Origin: an uncultured Oscillibacter sp.
GTDB lineage: Bacteria; Bacillota; Clostridia; Oscillospirales; Oscillospiraceae
Reading direction: 5' to 3'
Assembly: GCA_910585165.1 (NCBI GenBank)
Contig: CAJUBX010000003.1
Coordinates: 1-64,000 of the forward strand
Length of the DNA: 64,000 bases
Made by a program: the position numbers and the translations under genes. This document shows positions 50,492 to 59,362 of this stretch, in pieces; the first letter of the stretch is position 1; every line of letters starts with the position of its first letter. The notes beneath the pieces were generated by a model. That model was not told the origin of the DNA and made no database searches. It saw only the letters and a program-made list of their open reading frames with translations.

Positions 50492-51301
50492 ATGTTTGAC
50501 CTGAACGGAGCGCTGGAGCGCTTTGCCGGGAAAATCGCGCTGGAGAATATCCTGGCCGCCGCCGTTACGCTGGCGGTGTGCCTGGTGGCGGTGCGGCTGC
50601 TGCTGAAGCTGGCCCGGCGGCTCCTCTGCCGCACCAAGCTGGAGGAGCGCATCCGGCGGTATATCCTGATGCTGCTGAAGCTGGTGCTGTACACGCTGAC
50701 GGTGGTGTTCACCGCCGGGAGCCTGGGGGTCAACATGACCTCCCTGGTGGCCCTGCTGTCCGTCGGGTCTTTGGGCGTTACCCTGGCGGCGGAGGACGTG
50801 CTGGGCAACGTGGCCGGGGGACTGGTGATTTTGTCCTCCCATCCCTTTGTCATCGGGGACTTCATCGAGTCCGGCGGCGTTTCCGGCAAGGTGGAGGAGA
50901 TCAGCCTGAACCACACAAAGCTCACCACCCCCGACGGGCTGACGGCCCTGCTGCCCAACAAGGAACTGGCGGCCTCCAAGGTGATCAACTACACGGTGCT
51001 GGGGAGGCGGCGGATCGCCTGGAAGATGAGCGCCGATTACGGCGCGGCCACAGAGGACGTGAAGGCGGCCTGCCGTCGGGCGGTGGAGGCCACAGAGCAC
51101 ATTCTTGCCGACCCGGCCCCGGCGGTGTACCTGACTGGCTTTGCCGAAAGCGGCGTGGAGTTCACCGTCTACTGCTGGGCCTCGGCGGAGGATTTCTGGG
51201 CCGCCCAATTCGCCCTGGCGGAGAATCTGCGGGCGGAGTTTTCCAAAGCGGGGGTGGAAATTCCCTATAACAAGCTGGACGTGCGCATTCAAAAGGATTG
51301 A
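50492..51301 (+). CDS. MscS-type small-conductance mechanosensitive channel
   Basis: A 269-residue inner-membrane channel that releases solutes on osmotic downshift. Three membrane helices lie in the first 125 residues; the pore helix is rich in Gly and Ala (SVGSLGVTLAAEDVLGNVAGG), followed by the beta domain with GDFIESGGVSGKVEEI and a C-terminal domain ending in IPYNKLDVRI. Start ATG after AAGGAGGA. It follows serA by 33 bases and may share its transcript. Confidence 0.92.
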   Translation: MFDLNGALERFAGKIALENILAAAVTLAVCLVAVRLLLKLARRLLCRTKLEERIRRYILMLLKLVLYTLTVVFTAGSLGVNMTSLVALLSVGSLGVTLAAEDVLGNVAGGLVILSSHPFVIGDFIESGGVSGKVEEISLNHTKLTTPDGLTALLPNKELAASKVINYTVLGRRRIAWKMSADYGAATEDVKAACRRAVEATEHILADPAPAVYLTGFAESGVEFTVYCWASAEDFWAAQFALAENLRAEFSKAGVEIPYNKLDVRIQKD

Positions 51302-51302
51302 G

Positions 51303-51341
51303 AAAGAAGCGGGTCCCGGAAAACCGGGGACCCGCTTCTTT
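51303..51341. terminator. Bidirectional terminator after the MscS gene
   Basis: AAAGAAGCGGGTCCC-rich stem (51303-51319 with 51324-51341, one bulge), A and T flanks. Confidence 0.8.
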
Positions 51342-51347
51342 AGCAGT

Positions 51348-52232
51348 TCATTCCGCCGGGCCGGCGATGGTTCCGTCGTCCTTTTCCGCCTCCAGGCCGT
51401 TGGCGATGCGCAGAAGGAGGAAGCCCGCCAGGGTCAGCGCCCCTCCGGCGTAGAGAAGGAGGGAGGAGAGGTACGCGTTTCCGTCCGCCAAGGAGGCGGC
51501 GCATAGGACCAGGGCGCAGGCGGAATAGAACCCGAAGCGCCGGGTCCTTCCCGCCTGAAAGGCGAAGGAGCTGAGCCGGTAGAATCCCAGGGTTAAAAAC
51601 ACCAGGGCCAGCAGCTCCACATAGTACATGGTCAAAGAGGGGTTCACGGAGTCGATGCGGTAAGTCAGCACCAGACGCACCACCAGCGCCGCCACGGGCA
51701 GCAGGGTGATGGCGGAGGGGGCCTTGTGCCTGGGCCCGCCGTGACGGCGGCGGCAGCCCGCCAGCACCGGAAGAAGGGAAGCGGCGGCGGCCAGGGTCAA
51801 AGCGCCCATCAGCGTCTGCCCCTGGGGAGAGTAGCCCAGCCCCCCGGCCCGGAGAACGCCGTAAATGGCGTGGCGGGAGGAGGCCAGCCCCTCCGGCAGC
51901 ATCCGCAGGCTTTCCGCCAGGTCGCAGAGGCCGCTGAGGGCCAGGAGGAACACGCCGCACACGGGGATGGCCAGCAGTCCGGCGCTTTTTGTGGAAAAGT
52001 CCCTGGGCAGGACGGGGCCGGGGTCCTCCTCCGCCGGGAGAAGCCGGGCCGCCAGGGCCAGAACGGCGGCGAGGCCGGCCAGCAGGACGGCCAGGGCCAG
52101 GGCGGCGAAATTGCCGGGGATGGGAAGGCCGGTATCCGCCTCGTAGCCGGTGTGGTTTTGCAGCAGCCGCAGCACGCAGGCGGCCGCCGCGCCCAGCGCC
52201 GCCGCCAGGGGAAGCGCGTAGTGTTTATTCAT
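51348..52232 (-). CDS. Polytopic membrane protein of unknown function
   Basis: A 294-residue protein with about eight hydrophobic segments beginning right after MNKHYALP. No recognised motif; it is Leu/Ala-rich with basic loops such as CRRRHGGPRHK. The ATG at 52232 has AAAGGAA ten bases upstream. Single gene, with the IS3 remnant upstream. Confidence 0.65.
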   Translation of the reverse strand: MNKHYALPLAAALGAAAACVLRLLQNHTGYEADTGLPIPGNFAALALAVLLAGLAAVLALAARLLPAEEDPGPVLPRDFSTKSAGLLAIPVCGVFLLALSGLCDLAESLRMLPEGLASSRHAIYGVLRAGGLGYSPQGQTLMGALTLAAAASLLPVLAGCRRRHGGPRHKAPSAITLLPVAALVVRLVLTYRIDSVNPSLTMYYVELLALVFLTLGFYRLSSFAFQAGRTRRFGFYSACALVLCAASLADGNAYLSSLLLYAGGALTLAGFLLLRIANGLEAEKDDGTIAGPAE

Positions 52233-52299
52233 AAAAGCCGTTCCTTTCGAAAGTCGGTGTGAAATGCTTCCTGTCAAGCAGACAAAACAGCAAAAATGA

Positions 52300-52495
52300 T
52301 GGGCAGGAATAACCGCAATGTCCCTCAAAAGCCTTCCGTGGGGGCGCTGCCCAGGCATTTGCCTGAGAGGGATATGCCTTAGCCCATTATTCGCTTGCAA
52401 AAAAACCGGCTGGTATATTGAGTGCCTCAGTCGTTATGAACCAACGGATGCGCATCGGGATACTGCCGGAACGCCAGCTCAAGCGCCTGGAAAAC
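52300..52495 (-). pseudogene. IS3-family transposase remnant (C-terminal catalytic part)
   Basis: Read on the minus strand from 52495: FQALELAFRQYPDAHPLVHND, stop, GTQYTSRFFCKRIMG, stop, GISLSGKCLGSAP, TEGF, stop, GTLR. This follows the DDE core of IS3-type OrfB (HSDRGFQYTS ... GKC.DNAP.E.F.GTLK). Three in-frame stops and the absence of the N-terminal half show a dead fragment. No terminal inverted repeats were found. Confidence 0.75.
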
Positions 52496-52499
52496 CAAA

Positions 52500-52850
52500 A
52501 AGGCGCCGTTCTTTTTTCACTGATTTGATGGAGGCCCGCTGTTCCTGCGTGGCGCAGCTCTACCGCATGAATTTTTATTTCCGCAAGAATCGCAGCCATA
52601 AGAATGCCCCCCTCTGAGTAGCTTCCGAGTTTTTCTCGTTCTGTCTACTCTGTGGGGAGCATATCAGACCTGTTAAAACAGTAGAAGCAGAAACAGGCGG
52701 AATGCAAACTGGCGGGAAGCTTACGACAAGGCTGGGGAAGCGAAAAGGAACGGCAAACCGCTGCCGTATTTACCGATGGACTCGGCGGATGCAGCAGTAC
52801 ATTGAAAACCTGGACTAAGATTAAAAACCCTGTAAGGGTCAAAGGGGTAT
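52500..52850. other. Stretch without a recognisable gene
   Basis: Between the transposase remnant and the tRNA terminator. Short broken frames only; it may contain more decayed mobile DNA but nothing could be identified. Confidence 0.5.
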
Positions 52851-52852
52851 GA

Positions 52853-52887
52853 AAAATCCCTGAAACCGTTGCGACTTCAGGGATTTT
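52853..52887 (-). terminator. Terminator of tRNA-Gln
   Basis: A 12-base-pair stem (52853-52864 with 52876-52887) just after the tRNA, followed on the minus strand by a T-run. Confidence 0.8.
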
Positions 52888-52889
52888 CG

Positions 52890-52963
52890 TGGCAGCGGGT
52901 GAAGGATTCGAACCCTCACATACAGAGTCAGAGTCTGCTGTGCTACCTTTACACAAACCCGCT
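52890..52963 (-). tRNA. tRNA-Gln (anticodon CUG)
   Basis: A full cloverleaf of 74 bases including encoded CCA: acceptor AGCGGGT/ACCCGCT, discriminator G, anticodon loop CTCTGAC (CUG, reads CAG), and T arm GAGGG-TTCGAAT-CCTTC. The gene has its own strong promoter and terminator. Confidence 0.93.
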
Positions 52964-52985
52964 GTATTTCTTTGGAACAGCTACC

Positions 52986-53013
52986 ATTATACTAAAAAAC
53001 TCCGCCTTGTCAA
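52986..53013 (-). promoter_or_regulatory. Promoter of tRNA-Gln
   Basis: Minus strand: TTGACA, a 16-base spacer and TATAAT, about 22 bases before the tRNA. Confidence 0.8.
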
Positions 53014-53096
53014 GAGGGTTTCGGAATTTTTTCTTAAATTTCTTTCCCTGGAAAAAATCTGTCAGTTCCCCCTTTCTCCCGGCGGGGGGATTGTGC

Positions 53097-53102
53097 TATA
53101 AT
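53097..53102 (+). promoter_or_regulatory. Extended -10 of the COG2509-like gene
   Basis: TATAAT preceded by TGC; no good -35. It is 137 bases before the start codon. Confidence 0.4.
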
Positions 53103-53239
53103 AGCCGCATTGCGGCTGTTATAATTTGCGTTCAGTTTTCCGCACCCATGGGACAGCCGAAAATTTTGGCGGATGACAGCGTAAAAGCCGCCGCTTTCGT
53201 GCTGCAATGAAACCATATCCTGCGAAGGGAGGCCCGTCC

Positions 53240-54829
53240 ATGATCAAGCTCGAAGGCGTCCGTCTTGCCCCCGGCGGCGGGGAGGCGGAGCTCCGCGCCC
53301 GGGCCGCCAGGCTGCTGCGCCTCCGCCCGGCGGATATCCAGGACCTGCGCATTCTCCGCCGCAGCATAGACGCCCGGGAGGAAGCGGTGTTGATTTACAC
53401 GCTTGCGCTTAAAGTGGAGAACGAACCCGGCGTGCTCCACCGCTGCCGGAACAAAAAGGCCGGCCTCCTGAAACCGGAAGCGGAGTATAAACCTCCACTG
53501 TCCCGGCCGCCGGGGGAGACCCGGCCTGTCGTTGCGGGGGCGGGTCCTGCGGGACTCTTTGCCGCCCTGGTGCTGGCGCTGGCGGGACAGCGCCCCATCC
53601 TTCTGGAGCGGGGGCGGCCTGTGGAGAGGCGCAAAGCCGATGTGGAACGGTTCTGGTCTGCGGGGGAGCTGGACCTTACCAGCAACGTTCAGTTTGGAGA
53701 GGGAGGGGCCGGGGCCTTCTCCGACGGCAAACTCAACACCGGCACCAGGGATATCCGCCACCGCTATATACTCAAGACGCTGGCGGCCCACGGGGCCCCG
53801 GAGGATATTCTCATCGACGCCAAGCCCCACATCGGCACCGACTACCTCTACAGCACGCTGCAAAGCCTGCGGAAAACCCTGCTGTCCCTGGGAACGGATA
53901 TCCGTTTTGAAACCCGCCTGACGGATTTGCACATCGGACACGGCGCGGTGGCGGGCGTTGCTGCGGAGGGCCCGGAGGGAACCTTCCGCCTGCCCTGCCG
54001 GGGCCTGATCCTCGCCCCCGGCCACTCCGCCCGGGATACCTTTGCCATGCTGCACGGGCGCGGCGTGCCCATGGAGGCCAAGCCCTTTGCCGTGGGAGTG
54101 CGGATCGAGCACCTCCAGGCGGACTGCGACGCGGCCCAGTACCGCCGGTACGCCGGGCATCCCGGCCTGCCCGCCTCCACGTATAAGCTCTCCTGCCATC
54201 TGCCCAGCGGGCGGGGCGTGTTTTCCTTCTGCGTCTGCCCCGGCGGGGAGGTGGTGGCCGCCGCTTCGGAGGCGGGGCAGGTCGTCACCAACGGCATGAG
54301 CGAATTTGCCCGGGACAAGGAGAACATCAACGGCGCGGTTTTGGTGAACGTTGCGCCGGAGGATTTCGGCGGGGACGGCTCCCCCCTGGCGGGGGTGGCG
54401 TTTCAGCGGCGGCTGGAGGCGGCGGCCTACGCCCTGGGGGGCGGCGGCTACCGGGCCCCCGCCCAGCGGGTGGAGGATTTCCTGGCCCGCCGCCCCTCCT
54501 CCGGGCCGGGAAGGGTTCTGCCCAGCTACCGCCCCGGCGTAACCTGGACGGACCTCCACGGCTGCCTTCCTCCCTTTGTCTCGTCGGCGCTGGAGGAGGC
54601 TCTGCCCATTCTGGGGCAAAAGCTCCGGGGCTACGACGCGCCGGACGCGGTCCTTACCGCCGTGGAGAGCCGCAGCTCCTCTCCCGTCCGGATTCTCCGG
54701 GGCCCGGACGGGCAGTCCGCCCTCCGGGGCCTGTACCCCTGCGGCGAGGGGGCGGGCTATGCCGGGGGCATCCTCTCCGCCGCCGCCGACGGCATGAAAT
54801 CCGCCGAGGCCCTGCTGGCCAATTTATGA
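53240..54829 (+). CDS. FAD-dependent dehydrogenase, COG2509 type
   Basis: A 529-residue flavoprotein with an N-terminal RNA-binding-like or ferredoxin-like part (about 1-85), a Rossmann FAD site VVAGAGPAGLFAALVLALAG near residue 97, and NVQFGEGGAGAFSDGKLNT, the hallmark of COG2509 proteins. The end RGLYPCGEGAGYAGGIL closes the FAD fold. Family members are uncharacterised oxidoreductases. The ATG at 53240 has AAGGGAGG seven bases upstream. It precedes a 2-hydroxyacid dehydrogenase by 17 bases in an operon. Confidence 0.88.
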   Translation: MIKLEGVRLAPGGGEAELRARAARLLRLRPADIQDLRILRRSIDAREEAVLIYTLALKVENEPGVLHRCRNKKAGLLKPEAEYKPPLSRPPGETRPVVAGAGPAGLFAALVLALAGQRPILLERGRPVERRKADVERFWSAGELDLTSNVQFGEGGAGAFSDGKLNTGTRDIRHRYILKTLAAHGAPEDILIDAKPHIGTDYLYSTLQSLRKTLLSLGTDIRFETRLTDLHIGHGAVAGVAAEGPEGTFRLPCRGLILAPGHSARDTFAMLHGRGVPMEAKPFAVGVRIEHLQADCDAAQYRRYAGHPGLPASTYKLSCHLPSGRGVFSFCVCPGGEVVAAASEAGQVVTNGMSEFARDKENINGAVLVNVAPEDFGGDGSPLAGVAFQRRLEAAAYALGGGGYRAPAQRVEDFLARRPSSGPGRVLPSYRPGVTWTDLHGCLPPFVSSALEEALPILGQKLRGYDAPDAVLTAVESRSSSPVRILRGPDGQSALRGLYPCGEGAGYAGGILSAAADGMKSAEALLANL

Positions 54830-54846
54830 CAAGGAGACGAACCGCT

Positions 54847-55815
54847 ATGAGAAACATCTGCGTTTGCCAGGAGTTCCTGACCGAGGCCCACAAGGCCCAA
54901 ATCCGGGAGACGGCGGAAGCCCTGGGCTTCGCGCCCCGGTTTTTCACCCCGGACCAGCTTGAGGAGGCGAAGGCCTGGCTTCAGGACTGCGAAGTCCTGT
55001 ACGGCTGCTCGCCGGACCTGCTCCGGGCGGCTCCGGCTTCGCTGAAATGGTACTGCTGCGCCTACGCCGGGGTGGAGCCCTATTGCAAGGACCCGTCCCT
55101 CTTTGCAAACCCGGACTGCCTCCTCACCAACTCCAACTGCTACGGCGTCACCATCGCGGAGCACGTGGTCATGGTGCTGCTGATGCTGTTTCGCCGGATG
55201 CCGGAGTACGAAGAGGTGGTCCGGAACCGGGAATGGAGCAGGGAGCTCCCCGTCCGGTCCATTCGAAACAACGTATTCACCATTCTGGGTACGGGGGACA
55301 TCGGCGTGAATGTGGCGGAGCGCCTTCGGGGAATGGGAGCCGCCCATATCACGGGATTGAGCCGCAGCGGCCGGGAGCGGGCGGGCTTTGACGAGGTGCT
55401 GCCCATAGGGCGGCTGGACGAGGCGCTGCCCCGGACGCGGAACCTCATTATGGCCCTTCCCGCCACGGAGGAGACGTTTCATATTCTGAACCGGGCGCGG
55501 ATTGCCCTGCTGCCCCGGGGGGCGTATGTGGTGAACGTGGGCCGGGGCGCCGCCGTGGAGCAGGAGCCCCTGGCGGAGGCGCTGAACAGCGGAGCCCTCG
55601 GCGGCGCGGCCCTGGACGTGACGGACCCGGAGCCCCTGCCCAAGGACCATCCCCTGTGGGCGGCCCGGAATATCATCATCACCCCCCACGTCTCGGGAAA
55701 CATGACCCTGGGCTATACCTGCGACCGGAACGTGGAGCTGTTCTGCAAGGACTTGCGGAACTATGCCGCGGGGCGGCCCCTGAACGGGCTGGTGGACCGG
55801 GCGCTGGGCTACTGA
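54847..55815 (+). CDS. D-isomer-specific 2-hydroxyacid dehydrogenase
   Basis: A 322-residue NAD(P)-dependent enzyme. The nucleotide site is ILGTGDIGVNVAERLRGMGA, the catalytic Arg/Glu/His are visible in VNVGRGAAVEQEPL, LPKDHPLW and ITPHVSG. It may reduce a 2-keto acid; substrate unknown. It lies in an operon behind the COG2509-like flavoprotein. The ATG at 54847 has AAGGAGA nine bases upstream, better than an earlier start inside the previous gene. Confidence 0.88.
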   Translation: MRNICVCQEFLTEAHKAQIRETAEALGFAPRFFTPDQLEEAKAWLQDCEVLYGCSPDLLRAAPASLKWYCCAYAGVEPYCKDPSLFANPDCLLTNSNCYGVTIAEHVVMVLLMLFRRMPEYEEVVRNREWSRELPVRSIRNNVFTILGTGDIGVNVAERLRGMGAAHITGLSRSGRERAGFDEVLPIGRLDEALPRTRNLIMALPATEETFHILNRARIALLPRGAYVVNVGRGAAVEQEPLAEALNSGALGGAALDVTDPEPLPKDHPLWAARNIIITPHVSGNMTLGYTCDRNVELFCKDLRNYAAGRPLNGLVDRALGY

Positions 55816-55825
55816 GGCATGAAAA

Positions 55826-55846
55826 GGCGGCCCCATCGGGGCCGCC
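55826..55846. terminator. Terminator after the dehydrogenase
   Basis: A 9-base-pair stem GGCGGCCCC/GGGGCCGCC with a three-base loop between convergent genes; little T-run. Confidence 0.6.
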
Positions 55847-55866
55847 CGGTTGGAAGATTTCGTTGT

Positions 55867-55926
55867 TCAGCGGCTCAGGCAAACGGCACCGCCCAGTACC
55901 ACGATGGAAAACAGCGTGTACAGCAT
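55867..55926 (-). CDS. 19-residue hydrophobic microprotein (second of a tandem pair)
   Basis: Encodes MLYTLFSIVVLGGAVCLSR, one short membrane helix. AAGGAGGTGCCCCAC directly precedes the ATG, giving an ideal ribosome binding site. It resembles the neighbour at 55966-56031 in sequence, spacing and leader. Unknown; could be a membrane peptide or regulator. Confidence 0.55.
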   Translation of the reverse strand: MLYTLFSIVVLGGAVCLSR

Positions 55927-55965
55927 GTGGGGCACCTCCTTCTTTCATAAACTCGTTTTTAAGGG

Positions 55966-56031
55966 TCAGCTTTTGATGCAGACGGCGCCGCCCAGCAGGA
56001 CCATGAACAGCAGTGTGTACAAAGTGCTCAT
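55966..56031 (-). CDS. 21-residue hydrophobic microprotein (first of a tandem pair)
   Basis: Encodes MSTLYTLLFMVLLGGAVCIKS, again a single hydrophobic segment with the LGGAVC block shared by the next frame. AAGGAGGTGCCCCA precedes it, the same 14 bases as before the sister frame. A -10-like TATCAT preceded by TGG lies at 56067-56072. Function unknown. Confidence 0.55.
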   Translation of the reverse strand: MSTLYTLLFMVLLGGAVCIKS

Positions 56032-56196
56032 TTTGGGGCACCTCCTTCTCTCATGAGGTTGTTTTGATGATACCACAGCCCCGGGGAAAAGACATTCAAT
56101 ATCTTGCCGGGTTTTCCCCGGGAAAGGCCCGGGCCGGGCCGGGCGGGCCCGGCGGCTTTATAACATCTTGCGCTCCCGGAAGGAAAGGAGGCCCCT

Positions 56197-57084
56197 GTGG
56201 CGGATGAGCGGATATTATATTTTGTGAAGCGGGAGGTCCGCCCCCTGTTCACGCCGGAAACCATGCCCCGGCTGGTATACGTCAGCCGGACCCTGCCGTC
56301 GGACCGGGCTTACCACAGCATCCTCCACGCCCACCAGGACCTGGCGGAGGTCTTGCTGATCTGCGGGGGCGCCGGGCGGTTCCTGGTGGGGGAGACCTTT
56401 TATGAGGTGGAGGCCGGGGATCTGCTTGTCTACAACAGCGGCGTAGTCCACGACGAATTTTCCAGCGCGGACAACGCCATCTCCGCCTACTGCGCGGCCA
56501 TTGCCGGGCTGCGTCTGCCGGGCCTGCGGGAAAACGCACTGGTGGCGGACGATGCTCCGGCCCTCTTTCGGGCGGGTGAGGAGGCGGAGGACCTGCGGGC
56601 TCTTTTTGAGATGATGTACCGCTATCTGGAGGAGGACCGCCCGGGCTGCGAGGCTCTGTGCCACCACCTGATGCTGGCGGTTCTGGGGCGCATCCTCCAG
56701 CTCACCGGGGACGCGCCGCGGCGGGACCGGGGGGAGACGGAGCCAAAGGCCCTGGGCCGCCGGGTCCAGGCGTTCATCGACGGGCATTTCAGCGAGCCCC
56801 TGACCCTCCAGGATATGGGGAAGGCCCTCCATGTCAGCCCCTATTACCTCTCCCACGCCTTTAAGGAGGCCAGCGGGTACTCGCCCACCCAATACCTTCT
56901 CCGCCGGCGGATCGGCGAGGCGCAGAACCTGCTGATTTCCACGGACCTGCCCATGTCGCGGATTGCGGAGCAGGTGGGATTCGAGACCCAGAACTATTTC
57001 AACCTCCAATTTTCCAAGCATGTGGGCATGCCGCCGGGAAAATACCGGGAGTCCTTCGTGGGAAAGAAAAAAGGGGGAACGTGA
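56197..57084 (+). CDS. AraC-family regulator with cupin domain
   Basis: A 295-residue protein starting at GTG 56197 with AAGGAGG upstream. Cupin sensor (HAHQDLAEVLLICGGAGRFLV, DLLVYNSGVVHDE), then two helix-turn-helix units (LTLQDMGKALHVSPYYLSHAF and SRIAEQVGFETQNYFNLQFS, ending MPPGKYR). The targets are unknown; the tandem microproteins on the other strand and a MATE gene are its neighbours. Confidence 0.87.
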   Translation: MADERILYFVKREVRPLFTPETMPRLVYVSRTLPSDRAYHSILHAHQDLAEVLLICGGAGRFLVGETFYEVEAGDLLVYNSGVVHDEFSSADNAISAYCAAIAGLRLPGLRENALVADDAPALFRAGEEAEDLRALFEMMYRYLEEDRPGCEALCHHLMLAVLGRILQLTGDAPRRDRGETEPKALGRRVQAFIDGHFSEPLTLQDMGKALHVSPYYLSHAFKEASGYSPTQYLLRRRIGEAQNLLISTDLPMSRIAEQVGFETQNYFNLQFSKHVGMPPGKYRESFVGKKKGGT

Positions 57085-57088
57085 AAAG

Positions 57089-57119
57089 GGCCGGACGGGG
57101 AATCCCGCCCGGCCGTTTT
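57089..57119. terminator. Terminator between the AraC and MATE genes
   Basis: An 11-base stem GGCCGGACGGG with CCCGCCCGGCC (one mismatch) followed by TTTT on the + strand. Confidence 0.7.
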
Positions 57120-57120
57120 G

Positions 57121-58464
57121 TCAAAGCGCCATGGTTTCCCACTTGTGCCCGTGGAAGCGGGGGAGGAAGAAGGCGATGCGGAGAAGCCAGTCGGCAAACA
57201 TGGCCATCCAGATGCCCACCACGCCGAAGCCCAAAACCCGCCCCAGCAAAATGCCGAAGCCCACCCGCATGGTCCACATGGAGACGGAGGAAACCACCAT
57301 GGTGAACCGGGTGTCCCCGGCGGCCCGGAGGGCCTGGGGCAGGGTGAAGGACAAGGGCCAGATCAGCATGCCCATGAAGCCGTGCATCCAGACGATCTGC
57401 CGGGCGTAGAGCTCCGCCTCGGCTGAGACGTTGTACAGCCGGAGGACCAGGGGCATGGAGAGGTACACCAGAAAAATGCAAAGGTCCATGGAGACGTAGG
57501 CCGTTTTCAGCAGCTTCTTCGTATAAAACCGGGCCTTGCCGCAGTCCCCGGCTCCCACACACTGGGACACCACCGTCACGATGCCAAGGCCCAGGGCGTT
57601 GCCCGCCACGCATTGGAAGGTGGCGAAGGTGTTGCCGATGGCGTTGGCCGCCACGGAGGAGGTGCCCAGCACGGAGACGGTGGAGAGGAGCAGAATTTTT
57701 CCCAGCTGGAACATGCTGCTCTCCAGCCCGTTGGTCACGCCGAAGCGGAGAATGTTTTTCACGATATAGCGGTCGTGCCGAAGGCCCAGCTTCTCCACCC
57801 GGAGGGCAAGGCCGGGCCGCCGGAGCAGAACCAGCATGGCCGCGGCGGCAAAGACCCGGGAGACCACCGTGGGGATGGCCACGCCCTCCACGCCCATGCG
57901 GAAGCCGAAGATCAAAAGGGCGTTTCCGGCGGCGTTGATGACGTTCATCACCAGGGAGACCCACATGGAAATTTTCGAGTTTCCCATCACCCGGAACAGG
58001 GCCGCCCCGGCGCTGTAAACCGCCAGGAAGGGAACGGAGGACTCCACAATCAGGTAATATGTATCGGCGTAGGCCGCCACGTCCGGCTCCACCTGGCCGA
58101 AGACCACGTTCAGCACGAAGCCCTTCCCCAGGTAAAAGAGGACCATGATCAGCAAAGACGCCTCCGCCATGAACAGCAGCAGCTGTTCTCCGGCGTGGCC
58201 CGCCCTGTCCGCCTCCCCGCGGCCCAGATACTGCCCGGCGATGGCCGCGCCACCGGTAGCCAAGGCGGAAAAGGCGTTTACCAGCAGCACGTTCACCGTG
58301 TCCACCAGGGACACGGCGGAGATGGCCGCCTCCCCCACCCGGGAGACCATGACGGAGTCCAGCAGGCCCACGGTAATGGCCAGCAGCTGTTCGATGACCA
58401 GGGGGACGACCAGCCGCCGCAGGTCCCGGCTGGAAAAATCAATTTGAATGGCTTTTGGTTCCAT
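57121..58464 (-). CDS. MATE-family multidrug efflux transporter
   Basis: A 447-residue protein with twelve membrane helices. The N terminus RLVVPLVIEQLLAITVGLLDSVMVSRVGEAAISAVSLVD and the second half SSVAANAIGNTFATFQCVAGNALG are typical MATE repeats. It exports cationic drugs or metabolites with sodium or protons. The ATG at 58464 has AAGGAGA upstream. It is 18 bases after an AraC regulator in a two-gene operon. Confidence 0.92.
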   Translation of the reverse strand: MEPKAIQIDFSSRDLRRLVVPLVIEQLLAITVGLLDSVMVSRVGEAAISAVSLVDTVNVLLVNAFSALATGGAAIAGQYLGRGEADRAGHAGEQLLLFMAEASLLIMVLFYLGKGFVLNVVFGQVEPDVAAYADTYYLIVESSVPFLAVYSAGAALFRVMGNSKISMWVSLVMNVINAAGNALLIFGFRMGVEGVAIPTVVSRVFAAAAMLVLLRRPGLALRVEKLGLRHDRYIVKNILRFGVTNGLESSMFQLGKILLLSTVSVLGTSSVAANAIGNTFATFQCVAGNALGLGIVTVVSQCVGAGDCGKARFYTKKLLKTAYVSMDLCIFLVYLSMPLVLRLYNVSAEAELYARQIVWMHGFMGMLIWPLSFTLPQALRAAGDTRFTMVVSSVSMWTMRVGFGILLGRVLGFGVVGIWMAMFADWLLRIAFFLPRFHGHKWETMAL

Positions 58465-58482
58465 TGGGTTCTCCTTGCGAAA

Positions 58483-59331
58483 TTACCGGAATTCCCGGGG
58501 ATTCATGTGGAAGGTGTTCCGAAAGGCCCGGAGGAAGGTGGAGTATTCGGAAAAGCCCACCTGCTCCGCCGCCTTCATCACCGGGACTCCCGCCCGGATC
58601 AGCTCCCCCGCCCGGAGGAGCCGCTTCTGGCTGATATACTGGTGAATGGTGTAGCCGGTGACGGCCTTGAAGCGGTGCATCAAATAGTACCGGCTGAGGT
58701 AGAACCGCCCCGCCAGGGCGCTGACCGTCAAATCGGCGTCCAGGTGGGCGGCGATGTAGCGGAGGATTTCCTCAATCTTGGGGTCCACCCGGTAGCTGTC
58801 CGTCTCCTCCTGGGCGGTGCGGTCCCGGAGGATGTCCCGGTTCACGTCGATCAAAAGCTGCTGGCAGAGGGTGTCGGCCAGGCGGGCCGCGCCGAACTCT
58901 GCGGAGTGAAGGGCCTCCTCCAGCCGCTGGACGGTTCCCATGTACTGGAGCCGCCGCTCCGCGTTTGTCCGCAGCAGGTGAAAGCCCCGGCGGCGGGCGG
59001 CGTCGAAGCAGGCGTCCAGGGCCTCGCCGGGGTCGCTCCGGGCGGCCAGCCAGTCCCGGCCCATCCAGACGACCACCCGCTCATAGGGCTCCGAGGGGTC
59101 GATGATGGGGCGGTGAATCAAATTGTGCTGAACCAGAAGGATGTCCCAGGGCTGGAGGAAGTAGGTAACGCCCTCCACCAGGTAAGCCACCTTTCCCCCC
59201 AGAAGGAGAATCAGCTTGTCGAACTCGTGGTAGTGGTAGTCCACCTTCTGCGCCCGGCTGTCCCGCAGGTGAAAAAGGCGGAAGTCCTCGTTGAGGTATC
59301 CCCGTTTGCCGGCGGTCTCCCCAATGTACAC
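58483..59331 (-). CDS. AraC-family regulator in an operon with the MATE pump
   Basis: A 282-residue protein with a cupin sensor (YHYHEFDKLILLLGGKVAYLV) and C-terminal helix-turn-helix units (LTVSALAGRFYLSRYYLMHRFK and KAAEQVGFSEYSTFLRAFRN, ending MNPREFR). Start GTG at 59331 with AAAGGAGGAG five bases upstream. It probably controls the MATE gene it is co-transcribed with, which suggests an inducer-responsive efflux system. Confidence 0.87.
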   Translation of the reverse strand: MYIGETAGKRGYLNEDFRLFHLRDSRAQKVDYHYHEFDKLILLLGGKVAYLVEGVTYFLQPWDILLVQHNLIHRPIIDPSEPYERVVVWMGRDWLAARSDPGEALDACFDAARRRGFHLLRTNAERRLQYMGTVQRLEEALHSAEFGAARLADTLCQQLLIDVNRDILRDRTAQEETDSYRVDPKIEEILRYIAAHLDADLTVSALAGRFYLSRYYLMHRFKAVTGYTIHQYISQKRLLRAGELIRAGVPVMKAAEQVGFSEYSTFLRAFRNTFHMNPREFR

Positions 59332-59362
59332 GGCGGCTCCTCCTTTCCGGTTTGCGCCCTCT

